Source: Vulcanimicrobiota bacterium
GTDB lineage: Bacteria > Vulcanimicrobiota > Vulcanimicrobiia > Vulcanimicrobiales > Vulcanimicrobiaceae
Direction of reading: 5' to 3'
DNA length: 41,239 nt
NCBI GenBank assembly: GCA_003136355.1
Contig: PLED01000052.1
Location: forward strand, 31,545-72,783
How positions within the stretch are numbered: position 1 is the first letter of the stretch; each line of letters opens with the position of its first letter. The notes under the pieces are model-generated. The model was not told the DNA's origin. It made no database searches and worked only from the letters and a program-made list of their open reading frames with translations. Shown piece by piece: positions 16,006-23,649 of the stretch. Made by a program: the position numbers and the translations under genes.

Positions 16006-17541
16006 TTAGGCTTTAAATATCCGCACCCTTCGATTGGGTTCAAGGCCCGTGCTTCGCGACTGCAGGCGGTACTTCTCGGCCACTTGGTGCTGCATCCGGC
16101 GCAAATACGACGTCTGAGGCGAAAGCTCGATGGCCTGGCTGTCCAGAAGCACCTGGTAGACCGCTTCCTCGGCTTCGCGCAAGGCAATCTCTTCGTTGTC
16201 GAGCGAGGGCAGATTGAAAACATCTTTGAGGCAGCTTTGAATCTGCGTCGTCGTGTTGGTCTTAATCGCGTAGATCGGAATATTTTCCGACGCGATCTGC
16301 TTGAGCCGCGGCTGTTCTTTGCGCTCTAAGGCCTTCAGCGTTAGGACGACGTCGGCGCCATCCCACTTGCGCGCGATCGAAGCGTTGACGCGCAGGTTGT
16401 GGACGGCCCGCTCGATCTTGTTGCGCGAGACGCCGTAGGGGAAAATCATGAGCGGCTTTTCGCGGTCTTCTTCCGGCACGTCGTAGCTGGGCGCCATCGC
16501 GATGTGCGGCATGGATTCCGTGTCGGCTTCTTGGACGATGGAAACGCCCGCGGATGTACGCTGGCGAATCTCCGGCTGCGGCTGATAGCCCCGCAGCAGC
16601 GCGTCGACGACCTCGCCGACGTTCTTGTGAATCGCGAGGCGATCGCGGTCGTGAATCTCCACCACCACATCGAAGGTCGGCGGCGCCTTACGCTCGAGCA
16701 CCGTCTTGCGGGTCCCGCGCCGGCGCGCTTCCTCGTCTGAAAGCGTGACCGCGCCGATGCCGCCCATCAGGTCGGCCAGCGTCGGGTTCATAAGGAGATT
16801 TTCCAGGGTCTGACCGTGCGCGGTTCCGATCAGCACCACGCCGCGCTCGGCGATGGTGCGCGCGGCCTCGGCCTCGGCTGCGGTGCCAATTTCGTCAATG
16901 ACGATGACCTGGGGCATGTGGTTTTCCACGGCTTCGATCATGACGCCGTGCTGCAGCGCAGGATCGGTCACTTGCATGCGGCGCGCGGTGCCGATTCCGG
17001 GATGCGGAATATCGCTGTCGCCCGCGATTTCATTGGACGTATCGACGATGACCACGCGTTTGCGATCTTCCGAGAGCATGCGCGCGCATTCGCGCAGCAT
17101 GGTTGTTTTGCCGACTCCGGGGCGCCCCAGTAAACAGATCGACTTGCCGCTGCGCAAAATATCGAGAATGATATCGATCGTCCCGTAGACCGCGCGACCG
17201 ACGCGGCACGTCAGCCCGACGATTTTTCCCGTCCGGTTGCGGATCGCGCTAATGCGGTGCAGCGTTTGCTCGATGCCCGCGCGATTGTCGGCTCCGAATG
17301 CGGAGAGGCGCGAACTGACCTGCGCGATGTCTTCGGCCGAGACCGGCGTTTCCGAAAGATAGACGAAGTCGTTTTCGAAGCGCGCTTCGGGCGGACGCCC
17401 GAGGTCGAGTACAACCTCGATCATATCCTCGAGGTTGGGCAGGCGAACGAGCGATTGCCGTATGGGGAGTGGGAAAATGTCGAGGAGTTGCGTCAGCTCC
17501 CAGTTAGGAGCTATGGACTCGGCTTTAATGGCCAACACCAT
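16006..17541 (-). CDS. SpoIIIAA-like AAA ATPase with R3H domain (Ycf45 family)
   Basis: 511 residues. An N-terminal region is followed by a SpoIIIAA/GspE-like ATPase: GRPGVGKTT with K145, IVDTSNEIAGD, Walker B VIVIDEIG and GTAHGQTLENL. A middle segment IFPYGVSRNKIERAV with a following Rossmann-like part, and a C-terminal R3H motif RRMQHQVAEKYRLQS...EPNRRVRIF, complete the architecture of cyanobacterial and plastid Ycf45 proteins, presumed single-stranded nucleic-acid binders. The start is ATG 17541; GAGG lies so close that GTG or TTG at the second or third codon may be used. It lies between the decarboxylase and tmk. Function in this organism is unknown; sporulation is not implied. Confidence 0.88.
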   Translation of the reverse strand: MVLAIKAESIAPNWELTQLLDIFPLPIRQSLVRLPNLEDMIEVVLDLGRPPEARFENDFVYLSETPVSAEDIAQVSSRLSAFGADNRAGIEQTLHRISAIRNRTGKIVGLTCRVGRAVYGTIDIILDILRSGKSICLLGRPGVGKTTMLRECARMLSEDRKRVVIVDTSNEIAGDSDIPHPGIGTARRMQVTDPALQHGVMIEAVENHMPQVIVIDEIGTAAEAEAARTIAERGVVLIGTAHGQTLENLLMNPTLADLMGGIGAVTLSDEEARRRGTRKTVLERKAPPTFDVVVEIHDRDRLAIHKNVGEVVDALLRGYQPQPEIRQRTSAGVSIVQEADTESMPHIAMAPSYDVPEEDREKPLMIFPYGVSRNKIERAVHNLRVNASIARKWDGADVVLTLKALERKEQPRLKQIASENIPIYAIKTNTTTQIQSCLKDVFNLPSLDNEEIALREAEEAVYQVLLDSQAIELSPQTSYLRRMQHQVAEKYRLQSRSTGLEPNRRVRIFKA

Positions 17542-17601
17542 TCCTCACTAAGAATTCCGTTTTGTGTATTTTTGGCATAAGCGGCGGACTGCCCTGCAAC
17601 A

Positions 17602-17624
17602 GGCGGGCGCGTAGCGCGCCCGCC
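17602..17624 (-). terminator. Strong 10-bp hairpin downstream of the decarboxylase
   Basis: GGCGGGCGCG-CTA-CGCGCCCGCC on the minus strand, a perfect stem with a 3-nt loop starting 2 nt after the decarboxylase stop (17627). No T-run follows, so it may be an mRNA 3'-end stabiliser or a factor-dependent stop rather than a classical terminator. Confidence 0.55.
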
Positions 17625-17626
17625 GA

Positions 17627-19111
17627 CTACTCCTTGACGACGCGGACGCGCTTCAGCTCGCGATCGAACGGCCCTTGCATGCGGACTCCGGCCTTGATCT
17701 CCAGCGACAAGTAATCGATGATCTCGTCGGTCAGCTCTTCGCCCGGCGCGATCACCGGAATCCCCGGCGGATAGGGTGAGATCGTTTCCGCGCAAATCCG
17801 GCCTTTGCTCTGCTTGAAACGCACCGCTTCGGTCGGAGCGAGAAACGCATCGCGCGGCAGCATGCGCATCGGCGGGATCGCCGGCAACTTGTAGCTGCCG
17901 GTTTTCAGCCGCCGCTCTAAGATGCCCGACGGCGAGAAAATGTCGACCGGACGATCCTCGCGCGCCAACTCCGCAACTCCTTGAACCAGGCGATCCGCCG
18001 CCTCTTGCGATGTGCCGATCGTAAAGAGCGCGACGACGTTGAAGAGATCGGCCAGCTCGACTTGCACGTTGTATCGCCGGCGCAGAATCGCCGAGGCCTC
18101 GTATCCGGTGTAGCCGAGCAATTTGACCGTAATCGTGACCTTGGTGGGGTCGAGATCGAAAACGCCGGGGCGCCCCTTCAGCTCGTCACCGAAGCAATAA
18201 ACGCCGGGGATGGCATTGAGCCGCTTGCGCGTCTCTTGGGCCAGCTCGATCGTACGCGAAAGCAATTCGAGGCCGTCCATCGCCATCTGCTTGCGCGCCA
18301 CGTCCAGCGAAGCCACCATCGGCAGATTGGGAGAAGTCGAAAGAAACATCTTCAGCACGCCCTCAAGCCGGTCGATGCGAATGCGCGGCCCGATCTCATG
18401 CAGCATCGCGCACTGCGAGAACGCGGAGAGCATTTTGTGCGTCGAGTTGATAACGAGGTCGGCTTTTGCCGCCGTCGCCGACATCGGCAGCTGCGGATGA
18501 AAGTGAAAGTGCGGGCCCCAGGCCTCGTCCACGAGCACTAACTTGCCGGCGGCTCGCGCGACCTTGACGATGCCTTTGATGTCGGCGGCGACGCCATAAT
18601 ACGTCGGCGTGACGACATAAACGGCCTTGACGTCTGGGTGCTTTTCGAGCGTCTGGGCAACGATTTCCGGCGTGACGCAGTGGTCCATGTGCAGACCTTC
18701 ATCGACGACCGGCTGCATGTAGACCGGCTCGACGCCGCTCATGACCAGGCCGCCCAGCATGGACTTGTGCGCGTTCCGCGGCACCGCGAGCTTGTCGCCG
18801 GGATTCAGCGCCGCCATCATCATGCACTGGTTGCCGCTGGTCGAGCCGTTGATCAGAAAATACGTGTGGTCGGCGCCGTACGCCTCCGCCGCCAACTGTT
18901 GCGCCTCAAGGAGCGACTCCGTCGGCTGAAGCAAGTCGTCGATGCCCGGCATCGGCGTGAGATCGATCGCGCAAAAGTTATCGCCGATGAATTCGCGGAA
19001 GGCCAAATCCATGCCGATGCCCTGTTTGTGGCCGGGCGTATGGAACGGAATAACGCCCGCGTCGACATAGTCGAGCAAAGCTTGAAAGTACGGGGTCTTA
19101 GATTGGTCCAC
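17627..19111 (-). CDS. Orn/Lys/Arg decarboxylase, PLP-dependent (YaaO/SpeA type)
   Basis: Fold-type I PLP decarboxylase of a basic amino acid, giving agmatine, cadaverine or putrescine. 494 residues, the length of the short Bacillus SpeA/YaaO group that lacks the N-terminal wing of inducible enzymes. Motifs: IPFHTPGHKQG at the N-terminus, INGSTSGNQ, LVDEAWGPHFHFH and the Schiff-base lysine K226 in STHKMLSAFSQ. The start is GTG 19111 with GAGGGAG 8 nt upstream, a strong site. Downstream order (Ycf45-type ATPase, secreted protein, tmk, holB) parallels Bacillus yaaO-tmk-yaaQ-yaaR-holB. The substrate cannot be fixed from sequence; arginine or lysine is likely. Confidence 0.9.
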   Translation of the reverse strand: MDQSKTPYFQALLDYVDAGVIPFHTPGHKQGIGMDLAFREFIGDNFCAIDLTPMPGIDDLLQPTESLLEAQQLAAEAYGADHTYFLINGSTSGNQCMMMAALNPGDKLAVPRNAHKSMLGGLVMSGVEPVYMQPVVDEGLHMDHCVTPEIVAQTLEKHPDVKAVYVVTPTYYGVAADIKGIVKVARAAGKLVLVDEAWGPHFHFHPQLPMSATAAKADLVINSTHKMLSAFSQCAMLHEIGPRIRIDRLEGVLKMFLSTSPNLPMVASLDVARKQMAMDGLELLSRTIELAQETRKRLNAIPGVYCFGDELKGRPGVFDLDPTKVTITVKLLGYTGYEASAILRRRYNVQVELADLFNVVALFTIGTSQEAADRLVQGVAELAREDRPVDIFSPSGILERRLKTGSYKLPAIPPMRMLPRDAFLAPTEAVRFKQSKGRICAETISPYPPGIPVIAPGEELTDEIIDYLSLEIKAGVRMQGPFDRELKRVRVVKE

Positions 19112-19255
19112 GGCTATACTCCCTCATCGGAGAGTGAAAAAAGAGACGACAGAACTGAGTTAGATCTGCGAATATCCCTTTGCCGTGGCGCTGTGATGCG
19201 AAATAAGCCAGGCGGCCATGCGGAGCGCAACGCTTGAAAGCATCATTTCACTCAC

Positions 19256-21094
19256 TTACATGCATGACCGGCGGGATTTTTCCTTTGCCGGCTTCCAGCA
19301 AACGATGATAATGCCGGCCAGCGCCAATGCGAGGCCGGCCGGCCAGAAATAGATTCCGCCGACATACGTGAGCCCCGCGCACAGCGATCCCAGAACTAGC
19401 CGGCGCCGGAAAGCCAGCATGGCCGCCAGCGGGAGCAGCGCTAGTCCGGTCGCTACCGAGAATGCGAACAGCGGCAGTTGAAGATCTGGCCGCTCGTCAC
19501 TGCCGCCGGCGATATGGAAAAGCACGCTTTCAATTCGCATAGCGACGATCGCCGCGTGCGCATAATCAGCGTTGCAGAGAACGATGACGGCATCTCGCTG
19601 CGGTAAGACCAGCGAATTCATCGCCTTGAACCCATAGACGGTTCCGTCGTGCCACACGATCCAATGGCCGTCTTGACGGTAGGCAAAAACGCCGTACCCA
19701 TATCCCGAATCGCGGCGCGGACGAATCATCGCGGCGAAGCCTCGCGGCGGCAAGACCCGACCCGACATCAGCGCGACATCCCACTTCGCGAGATCGGCCG
19801 CGGTGGACGTCACGCCGCCCGCGCTATAGGTCCAGTCAGATTTCCACGGAGTTATTGCCGTGACGCCGAGCGGCGTCTTCGAGTAACCGCACGCTGCATC
19901 GCCGCGGCAATACGCGACCGTGCCCAGGAGCGTGCGCCGCATCCCTAACGGAGCGAAGAACTGTTCTTCCATCAGGCTTGCTAGCGGCTTGTGCGTCGTC
20001 CGCTCCGCAATCAAGCCGAGCAAGAGATAGTTGGAATTGCTATATTGGAACATAGCATCGGGCCGGAACGCGAGGCTTCGGCCGGCGATGACGCGGACGA
20101 GCCCCTCATGGCCGATCGCGCCACGCAAGAGCTGCGGTGCGGCAGCCACAAGCATCCAAGCTGAGTTGTAATCGGCGATGCCGGATCGCTGGCCGAGCAA
20201 ATCGCGAATGCTGACCTTCGAAGCGCTGCGGAAAAACGGGAAAAACTTGGTCACGGGATCGTCGAGCGAGAGGCGCCGCTGCGCGGCCAGCTGCAAAACG
20301 AGTGCAGCCGTAAATTGCTTAGTTACCGAGCCAATTTGGTATTGTGTCTCCGCCACAGCCGGACGCAACGCCGTGACGTTGCTGTATCCGTAACCACGTG
20401 CGTAGGCGACGACGCCGTTTCTTACAATCGCGATGCTCATGCCGGGGATCTGATAATCGTGCAACGCGCGGGCCGCGATAGCATCGACACTTGTCGACTC
20501 GGCCGGCGAAAGCAATGCGCCTGACGAGCTTGCAACGGGAGCGATGCTGAGGACCGGGTGAATCTCAACGGCATTAGGCGCTCCGCCCGCTTGACCGCCG
20601 GCTTGTCCGTCGAGCAAATCGAAAAAAACCGGTCCGGTGATTTCTATCTGCTGCCCCACCGGGGTCCAAACACCGAAAGAAGGCGTGCCGAATTCGGCGA
20701 TGAAATCGCGGCGGCTCCTAGCCACGTCATTGCGATATCGTGCCGGCGCGCCGGTCATGCGACCGGGGTCGGGAATCTCCGCGATCATCGTAGCGGCGGG
20801 ATCGTGCGGATCGGCGATGGCAAGATGAACGTCGCCATCGGTTGCCAGCGAGAACCGTAAGAGCGTCGCGCGCACCCGATAGAGCTGCTGCTCTTGCGAC
20901 ACTCGCGTCGCGTTAAAACCATCGACGCCGGACGGGCGCGGCATCGCGCGCAGTTGCGTGATCGTCCCGTCCTTTGGTTTCGAAGCGATCGGCACACCAT
21001 CTGCCAGCGTTTTTGCCGGCCAGCGCGCATGCACGCAGCCGGACGCGCTAACCACCACCGCGGCAAAAAGCGCGGCGGCGAACATCCGGCGCAC
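19256..21094 (-). CDS. Beta-lactamase-family serine hydrolase, lipoprotein with C-terminal membrane segments
   Basis: 612 residues from GTG 21094 (ATG 21085 is equally possible). The N-terminus has a lipoprotein-like signal ending VVSASGC. An extension of about 190 residues precedes the serine hydrolase domain, which has all class-C-type motifs: SVTK with S256/K259, YSN with Y351, and HDG with H482. The C-terminus carries about three hydrophobic segments (LFAFSVATGLALLPLAAML, LVLGSLCAGLTYVGGIYF, LALALAGIIIVCW), so the domain is tethered at both ends. Such proteins are carboxypeptidase or esterase relatives rather than resistance enzymes. The HNH gene stop is 4 bp upstream of the GTG, so the pair is co-transcribed. 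Confidence 0.88.
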   Translation of the reverse strand: MRRMFAAALFAAVVVSASGCVHARWPAKTLADGVPIASKPKDGTITQLRAMPRPSGVDGFNATRVSQEQQLYRVRATLLRFSLATDGDVHLAIADPHDPAATMIAEIPDPGRMTGAPARYRNDVARSRRDFIAEFGTPSFGVWTPVGQQIEITGPVFFDLLDGQAGGQAGGAPNAVEIHPVLSIAPVASSSGALLSPAESTSVDAIAARALHDYQIPGMSIAIVRNGVVAYARGYGYSNVTALRPAVAETQYQIGSVTKQFTAALVLQLAAQRRLSLDDPVTKFFPFFRSASKVSIRDLLGQRSGIADYNSAWMLVAAAPQLLRGAIGHEGLVRVIAGRSLAFRPDAMFQYSNSNYLLLGLIAERTTHKPLASLMEEQFFAPLGMRRTLLGTVAYCRGDAACGYSKTPLGVTAITPWKSDWTYSAGGVTSTAADLAKWDVALMSGRVLPPRGFAAMIRPRRDSGYGYGVFAYRQDGHWIVWHDGTVYGFKAMNSLVLPQRDAVIVLCNADYAHAAIVAMRIESVLFHIAGGSDERPDLQLPLFAFSVATGLALLPLAAMLAFRRRLVLGSLCAGLTYVGGIYFWPAGLALALAGIIIVCWKPAKEKSRRSCM

Positions 21095-21098
21095 GGAG

Positions 21099-21629
21099 CT
21101 AAGCTTCGATTCGCTCGTCGATCGAAACGTTATAGAGAAACAGAAATTTGCCCCACTCGTCGGGCAGCGTGTTCCGTTTGATTTGGATCCACGGAATGTA
21201 CTTGGGCTGGCGCGGCTTTCGCTTGAGCGACATGTTCGCATCGTGCGGCGAGCGGTTGTTCTTGCGGTTGTTGCAGCGCATGCAAGCGCAGACCAGATTT
21301 TCCCAGGTCGAAGGGCCGCCTTTACTTTTTGGAACGACGTGATCAACCGTCATGAGGCGGTCGCCGCGCAATCCGCAGTATTGGCAAGAGTGGTCGTCGC
21401 GAATGAGGATGTTCTTCTTGGTCAACGCGACCCGTTGCATGGGCCGGCGGATGTAGTACAGCATGCGAATGACCGAGGGCATCCGCATTTCGAACGACGT
21501 CGATGCAATGATGCGCTCGCGGCCGTGCAGCAGCTCGGCCTTGCCCGCAAACAACAGCTTCACCGCGCGCTGAAAGCTGGTAATGTTCAGCGCTTCATAG
21601 GTGAAGTTCAGCACCAGTACGTCGGTCAA
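21099..21629 (-). CDS. HNH endonuclease-family protein
   Basis: 176 residues from TTG 21629, chosen because GGGAGG stands about 6 nt upstream. The HNH core is CQYCG...LMTVDHVVPKSKGG...CACMRCNNRK, with two zinc-type CxxC pairs flanking the DH/N motif, and an N-terminal segment VLVLNFTYEALNITSFQRAV typical of a widespread stand-alone HNH family found next to housekeeping genes in Cyanobacteria, Actinobacteria and others. Its biological role is not established; it lacks intron or phage context here. It lies 22 bp after pdxT and directly before the serine hydrolase. Confidence 0.9.
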   Translation of the reverse strand: MTDVLVLNFTYEALNITSFQRAVKLLFAGKAELLHGRERIIASTSFEMRMPSVIRMLYYIRRPMQRVALTKKNILIRDDHSCQYCGLRGDRLMTVDHVVPKSKGGPSTWENLVCACMRCNNRKNNRSPHDANMSLKRKPRQPKYIPWIQIKRNTLPDEWGKFLFLYNVSIDERIEA

Positions 21630-21651
21630 GCCATCCTCCCTAAAGGGAGAC

Positions 21652-22266
21652 TTAAGCGATTTTGCGCCGCTTCCCTACAAGCGCGTCGCTTACCATCCGC
21701 ATGAAGTACTCATGCACGCGGCGATCCCCGCTGAGTTCGGGATGGAACGATGTGGCCAGCATGTTTTCTTGACGAACCATGACCGCGCGGCCGTCGCGTT
21801 CGGCGAGCACTTCAACGGCGCGTCCGGCGCGCTCGACCCACGGCGCGCGAATGAACACGGCCGGAAAATTTTTGCCGCCCAGCACGGGAATCGGAAGCGA
21901 TACTTCGGCGGATTCGTTTTGCCGGCCGAAGGCGTTGCGCCGCACGGAGATGTCCATCAACCCAAGCGTCGGCTGTTGCGTGCCGGTGACGTCGCGCGCG
22001 ACCACGATCATGCCCATGCACGTGCCCCACAGGGGCATGCCTTCGCGCGTTCGCGCGATCACCGGTTCGGCAAGCTCGAAACGGTCGAGCAGCTTCATCA
22101 CCGTGGTTGACTCGCCGCCCGGAATAATCAAGCCGTCAACGCGGCCGAGATCTTCTTTGGATTTTACCGGTACCGCTTGGACGCCGGACTCCTTGAGTGC
22201 GGCGAGATGTTCGACGACGTCGCCTTGCAGCGCCAGGACGCCAACGGTCCCGGCGTTAGTTCCCAC
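21652..22266 (-). CDS. pdxT: Pyridoxal 5'-phosphate synthase glutaminase subunit
   Basis: Class I glutaminase that supplies ammonia to PdxS for PLP synthesis. 204 residues. [13 protein letters not shown] opens the protein, PGGESTTV carries the oxyanion region, the nucleophile Cys is in WGTCMGM, and the His/Glu of the triad are in TSFHPEL. The start is GTG 22266, overlapping the pdxS stop by 11 bp, so synthesis of the two subunits is coupled. PLP is the cofactor of the decarboxylase and of both GcvP subunits in this window. Confidence 0.96.
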   Translation of the reverse strand: MGTNAGTVGVLALQGDVVEHLAALKESGVQAVPVKSKEDLGRVDGLIIPGGESTTVMKLLDRFELAEPVIARTREGMPLWGTCMGMIVVARDVTGTQQPTLGLMDISVRRNAFGRQNESAEVSLPIPVLGGKNFPAVFIRAPWVERAGRAVEVLAERDGRAVMVRQENMLATSFHPELSGDRRVHEYFMRMVSDALVGKRRKIA

Positions 22267-23143
22267 GGGGAGCGAGCAGCTCCGACTCGGGGACCTTGCG
22301 CAAGTCGAGCCCTTCCATCGCGCGGCTGTCTTTGCCCAGCGACAAGCTCGCCTCGACGATCACTTTCGGATCCGCGAAATGCGTCGTCGCATCGACGATC
22401 GCTTTTGCAAACGCGCGCGGATTGTTGGATTTAAAGATTCCGCTGCCGACGAAGTTTCCTTCGGCGCCGAGCTGCATCATGAGCGACGCGTCGGCCGGCG
22501 TGGAAATGCCGCCCGCGCAGAACAGCACCACGGGAAGTTTTCCGGCCTCGGCTACTTCTTTCACGAGTTTTAGCGGCACGCGCATCTCGCGGGCGTACGC
22601 TTTTAAATCTTTGGCCTCCGCGAGCTCTTTGATCGATTCGGTGATCGCGCGCATGTGACGCACAGCCTCAACGATGTTGCCGCTGCCGGCTTCGCCCTTG
22701 CTGCGGATCATCGCGGCGCCCTCGTTGATCCGGCGCATCGCTTCACCCAAATTGCGCGCGCCGCAAACGAACGGCGTGGTGAACGGAGTCTTGTCGACGT
22801 GGTACTGTTCGTCGGCGGGAGTGAGCACTTCGGACTCGTCGATGAAATCGACCCCGAGTTGTTGCAGCGCTTGCGCTTCGGCGAAGTGGCCGATGCGGCA
22901 TTTGGCCATGACCGGAATCGTAACGGCATCCATGATCGACTGCACCAGTTCCAGATTGCTCATCCGCGCGACGCCGCCGGCAGCGCGAATATCGGCCGGA
23001 ATCCGTTCGAGCGCCATCACTGCCACCGCGCCGGCTTCTTGCGCAATAACGGCGTGTTCGGGAGTGACGACGTCCATGATGACGCCGCCTTTGAGCATCT
23101 GGGCTAGTCCGCGTTTAACAGTGATTGTGCCGGTTTCGGCCAT
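22256..23143 (-). CDS. pdxS: Pyridoxal 5'-phosphate synthase, synthase subunit
   Basis: Condenses ribose-5-phosphate, glyceraldehyde-3-phosphate and ammonia to PLP (DXP-independent route). 295 residues from ATG 23143, with AGGGAG about 8 nt upstream. Motifs: [60 protein letters not shown] and the glycine-rich phosphate sites [11 protein letters not shown] and GSGIFKS. The catalytic lysines are in VMDVVTP-adjacent and RNLGEA-adjacent conserved blocks of the family. The frame is open further upstream but the conserved start and ribosome site fix it. Probably first gene of pdxS-pdxT-HNH-serine hydrolase. Confidence 0.96.
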   Translation of the reverse strand: MAETGTITVKRGLAQMLKGGVIMDVVTPEHAVIAQEAGAVAVMALERIPADIRAAGGVARMSNLELVQSIMDAVTIPVMAKCRIGHFAEAQALQQLGVDFIDESEVLTPADEQYHVDKTPFTTPFVCGARNLGEAMRRINEGAAMIRSKGEAGSGNIVEAVRHMRAITESIKELAEAKDLKAYAREMRVPLKLVKEVAEAGKLPVVLFCAGGISTPADASLMMQLGAEGNFVGSGIFKSNNPRAFAKAIVDATTHFADPKVIVEASLSLGKDSRAMEGLDLRKVPESELLAPRGN

Positions 23144-23166
23144 AAAAAAACTCCCTGGTATATCTT

Positions 23167-23637
23167 CTAAGGCTGAGTGGTTTGCTCCGGTTGCGGGGAA
23201 GCCGACGGCGCCGGGGACTCCGCGCCGGCCGAAGGGGCGGTCGTCGGAAGCGGCGCAGTCCGCCGCCAAATCGGTATGCTGAGGTTCGGCGTGGCCTTTG
23301 GCGCCGGGACGTTCGTGGGAGCCACAAACGGCGGCGGCGTAAAGCGCGGCACGGGCGATGGCGCCGGCGGCGCCGCCGGCGGCACACGCGGGGCGGGGAA
23401 GCCGGGGTCGGGCGCTGCCGCCATAACGTCGGTGCGCTTCCAGTCGGGTCCATAGGGCGCAACGGTGGCGTCGGGGGCGGCCGGCGCGACGGTAATAGGC
23501 GCGATGCTTTCCAAGCGCTTCTCAGTGACCTGACCGATCGCGCGGTCACCCGCGCGCTCGCCGATCGCAATCGCCGAAACCAGCACGACGATGCCTAACG
23601 CCATGACGATCGTAGCGAACCGCTTGGACGAATCCAT
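23167..23637 (-). CDS. Proline-rich membrane-anchored hypothetical protein
   Basis: 156 residues from ATG 23637. One N-terminal hydrophobic segment ([19 protein letters not shown]) looks like a signal anchor, leaving a C-terminal tail outside that is about one third Pro/Ala ([12 protein letters not shown] and similar) and ends PQPEQTTQP. No domain is recognised. A TATAAT box ends only 6 nt before the ATG, so its transcript may be leaderless. It lies between the glycosidase gene and pdxS in the same direction, 23 bp before pdxS. Confidence 0.65.
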   Translation of the reverse strand: MDSSKRFATIVMALGIVVLVSAIAIGERAGDRAIGQVTEKRLESIAPITVAPAAPDATVAPYGPDWKRTDVMAAAPDPGFPAPRVPPAAPPAPSPVPRFTPPPFVAPTNVPAPKATPNLSIPIWRRTAPLPTTAPSAGAESPAPSASPQPEQTTQP

Positions 23638-23643
23638 CGGACG

Positions 23644-23649
23644 ATTATA
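23644..23649 (-). promoter_or_regulatory. Candidate -10 box, leaderless start for 23637 gene
   Basis: TATAAT on the minus strand, overlapping the stop codon of the upstream glycosidase gene (CAT GTA TAA). The ATG of the next gene begins 6 nt further on, where transcription would start. No good -35 box is seen, so this is a candidate. Confidence 0.45.

Noticed and set aside
16006-17541. Sporulation (SpoIIIAA) as a function of the R3H ATPase
   Set aside because: Only the ATPase domain is shared; the C-terminal R3H and domain order are those of Ycf45, found in non-sporulating bacteria, and no spoIIIA genes follow.
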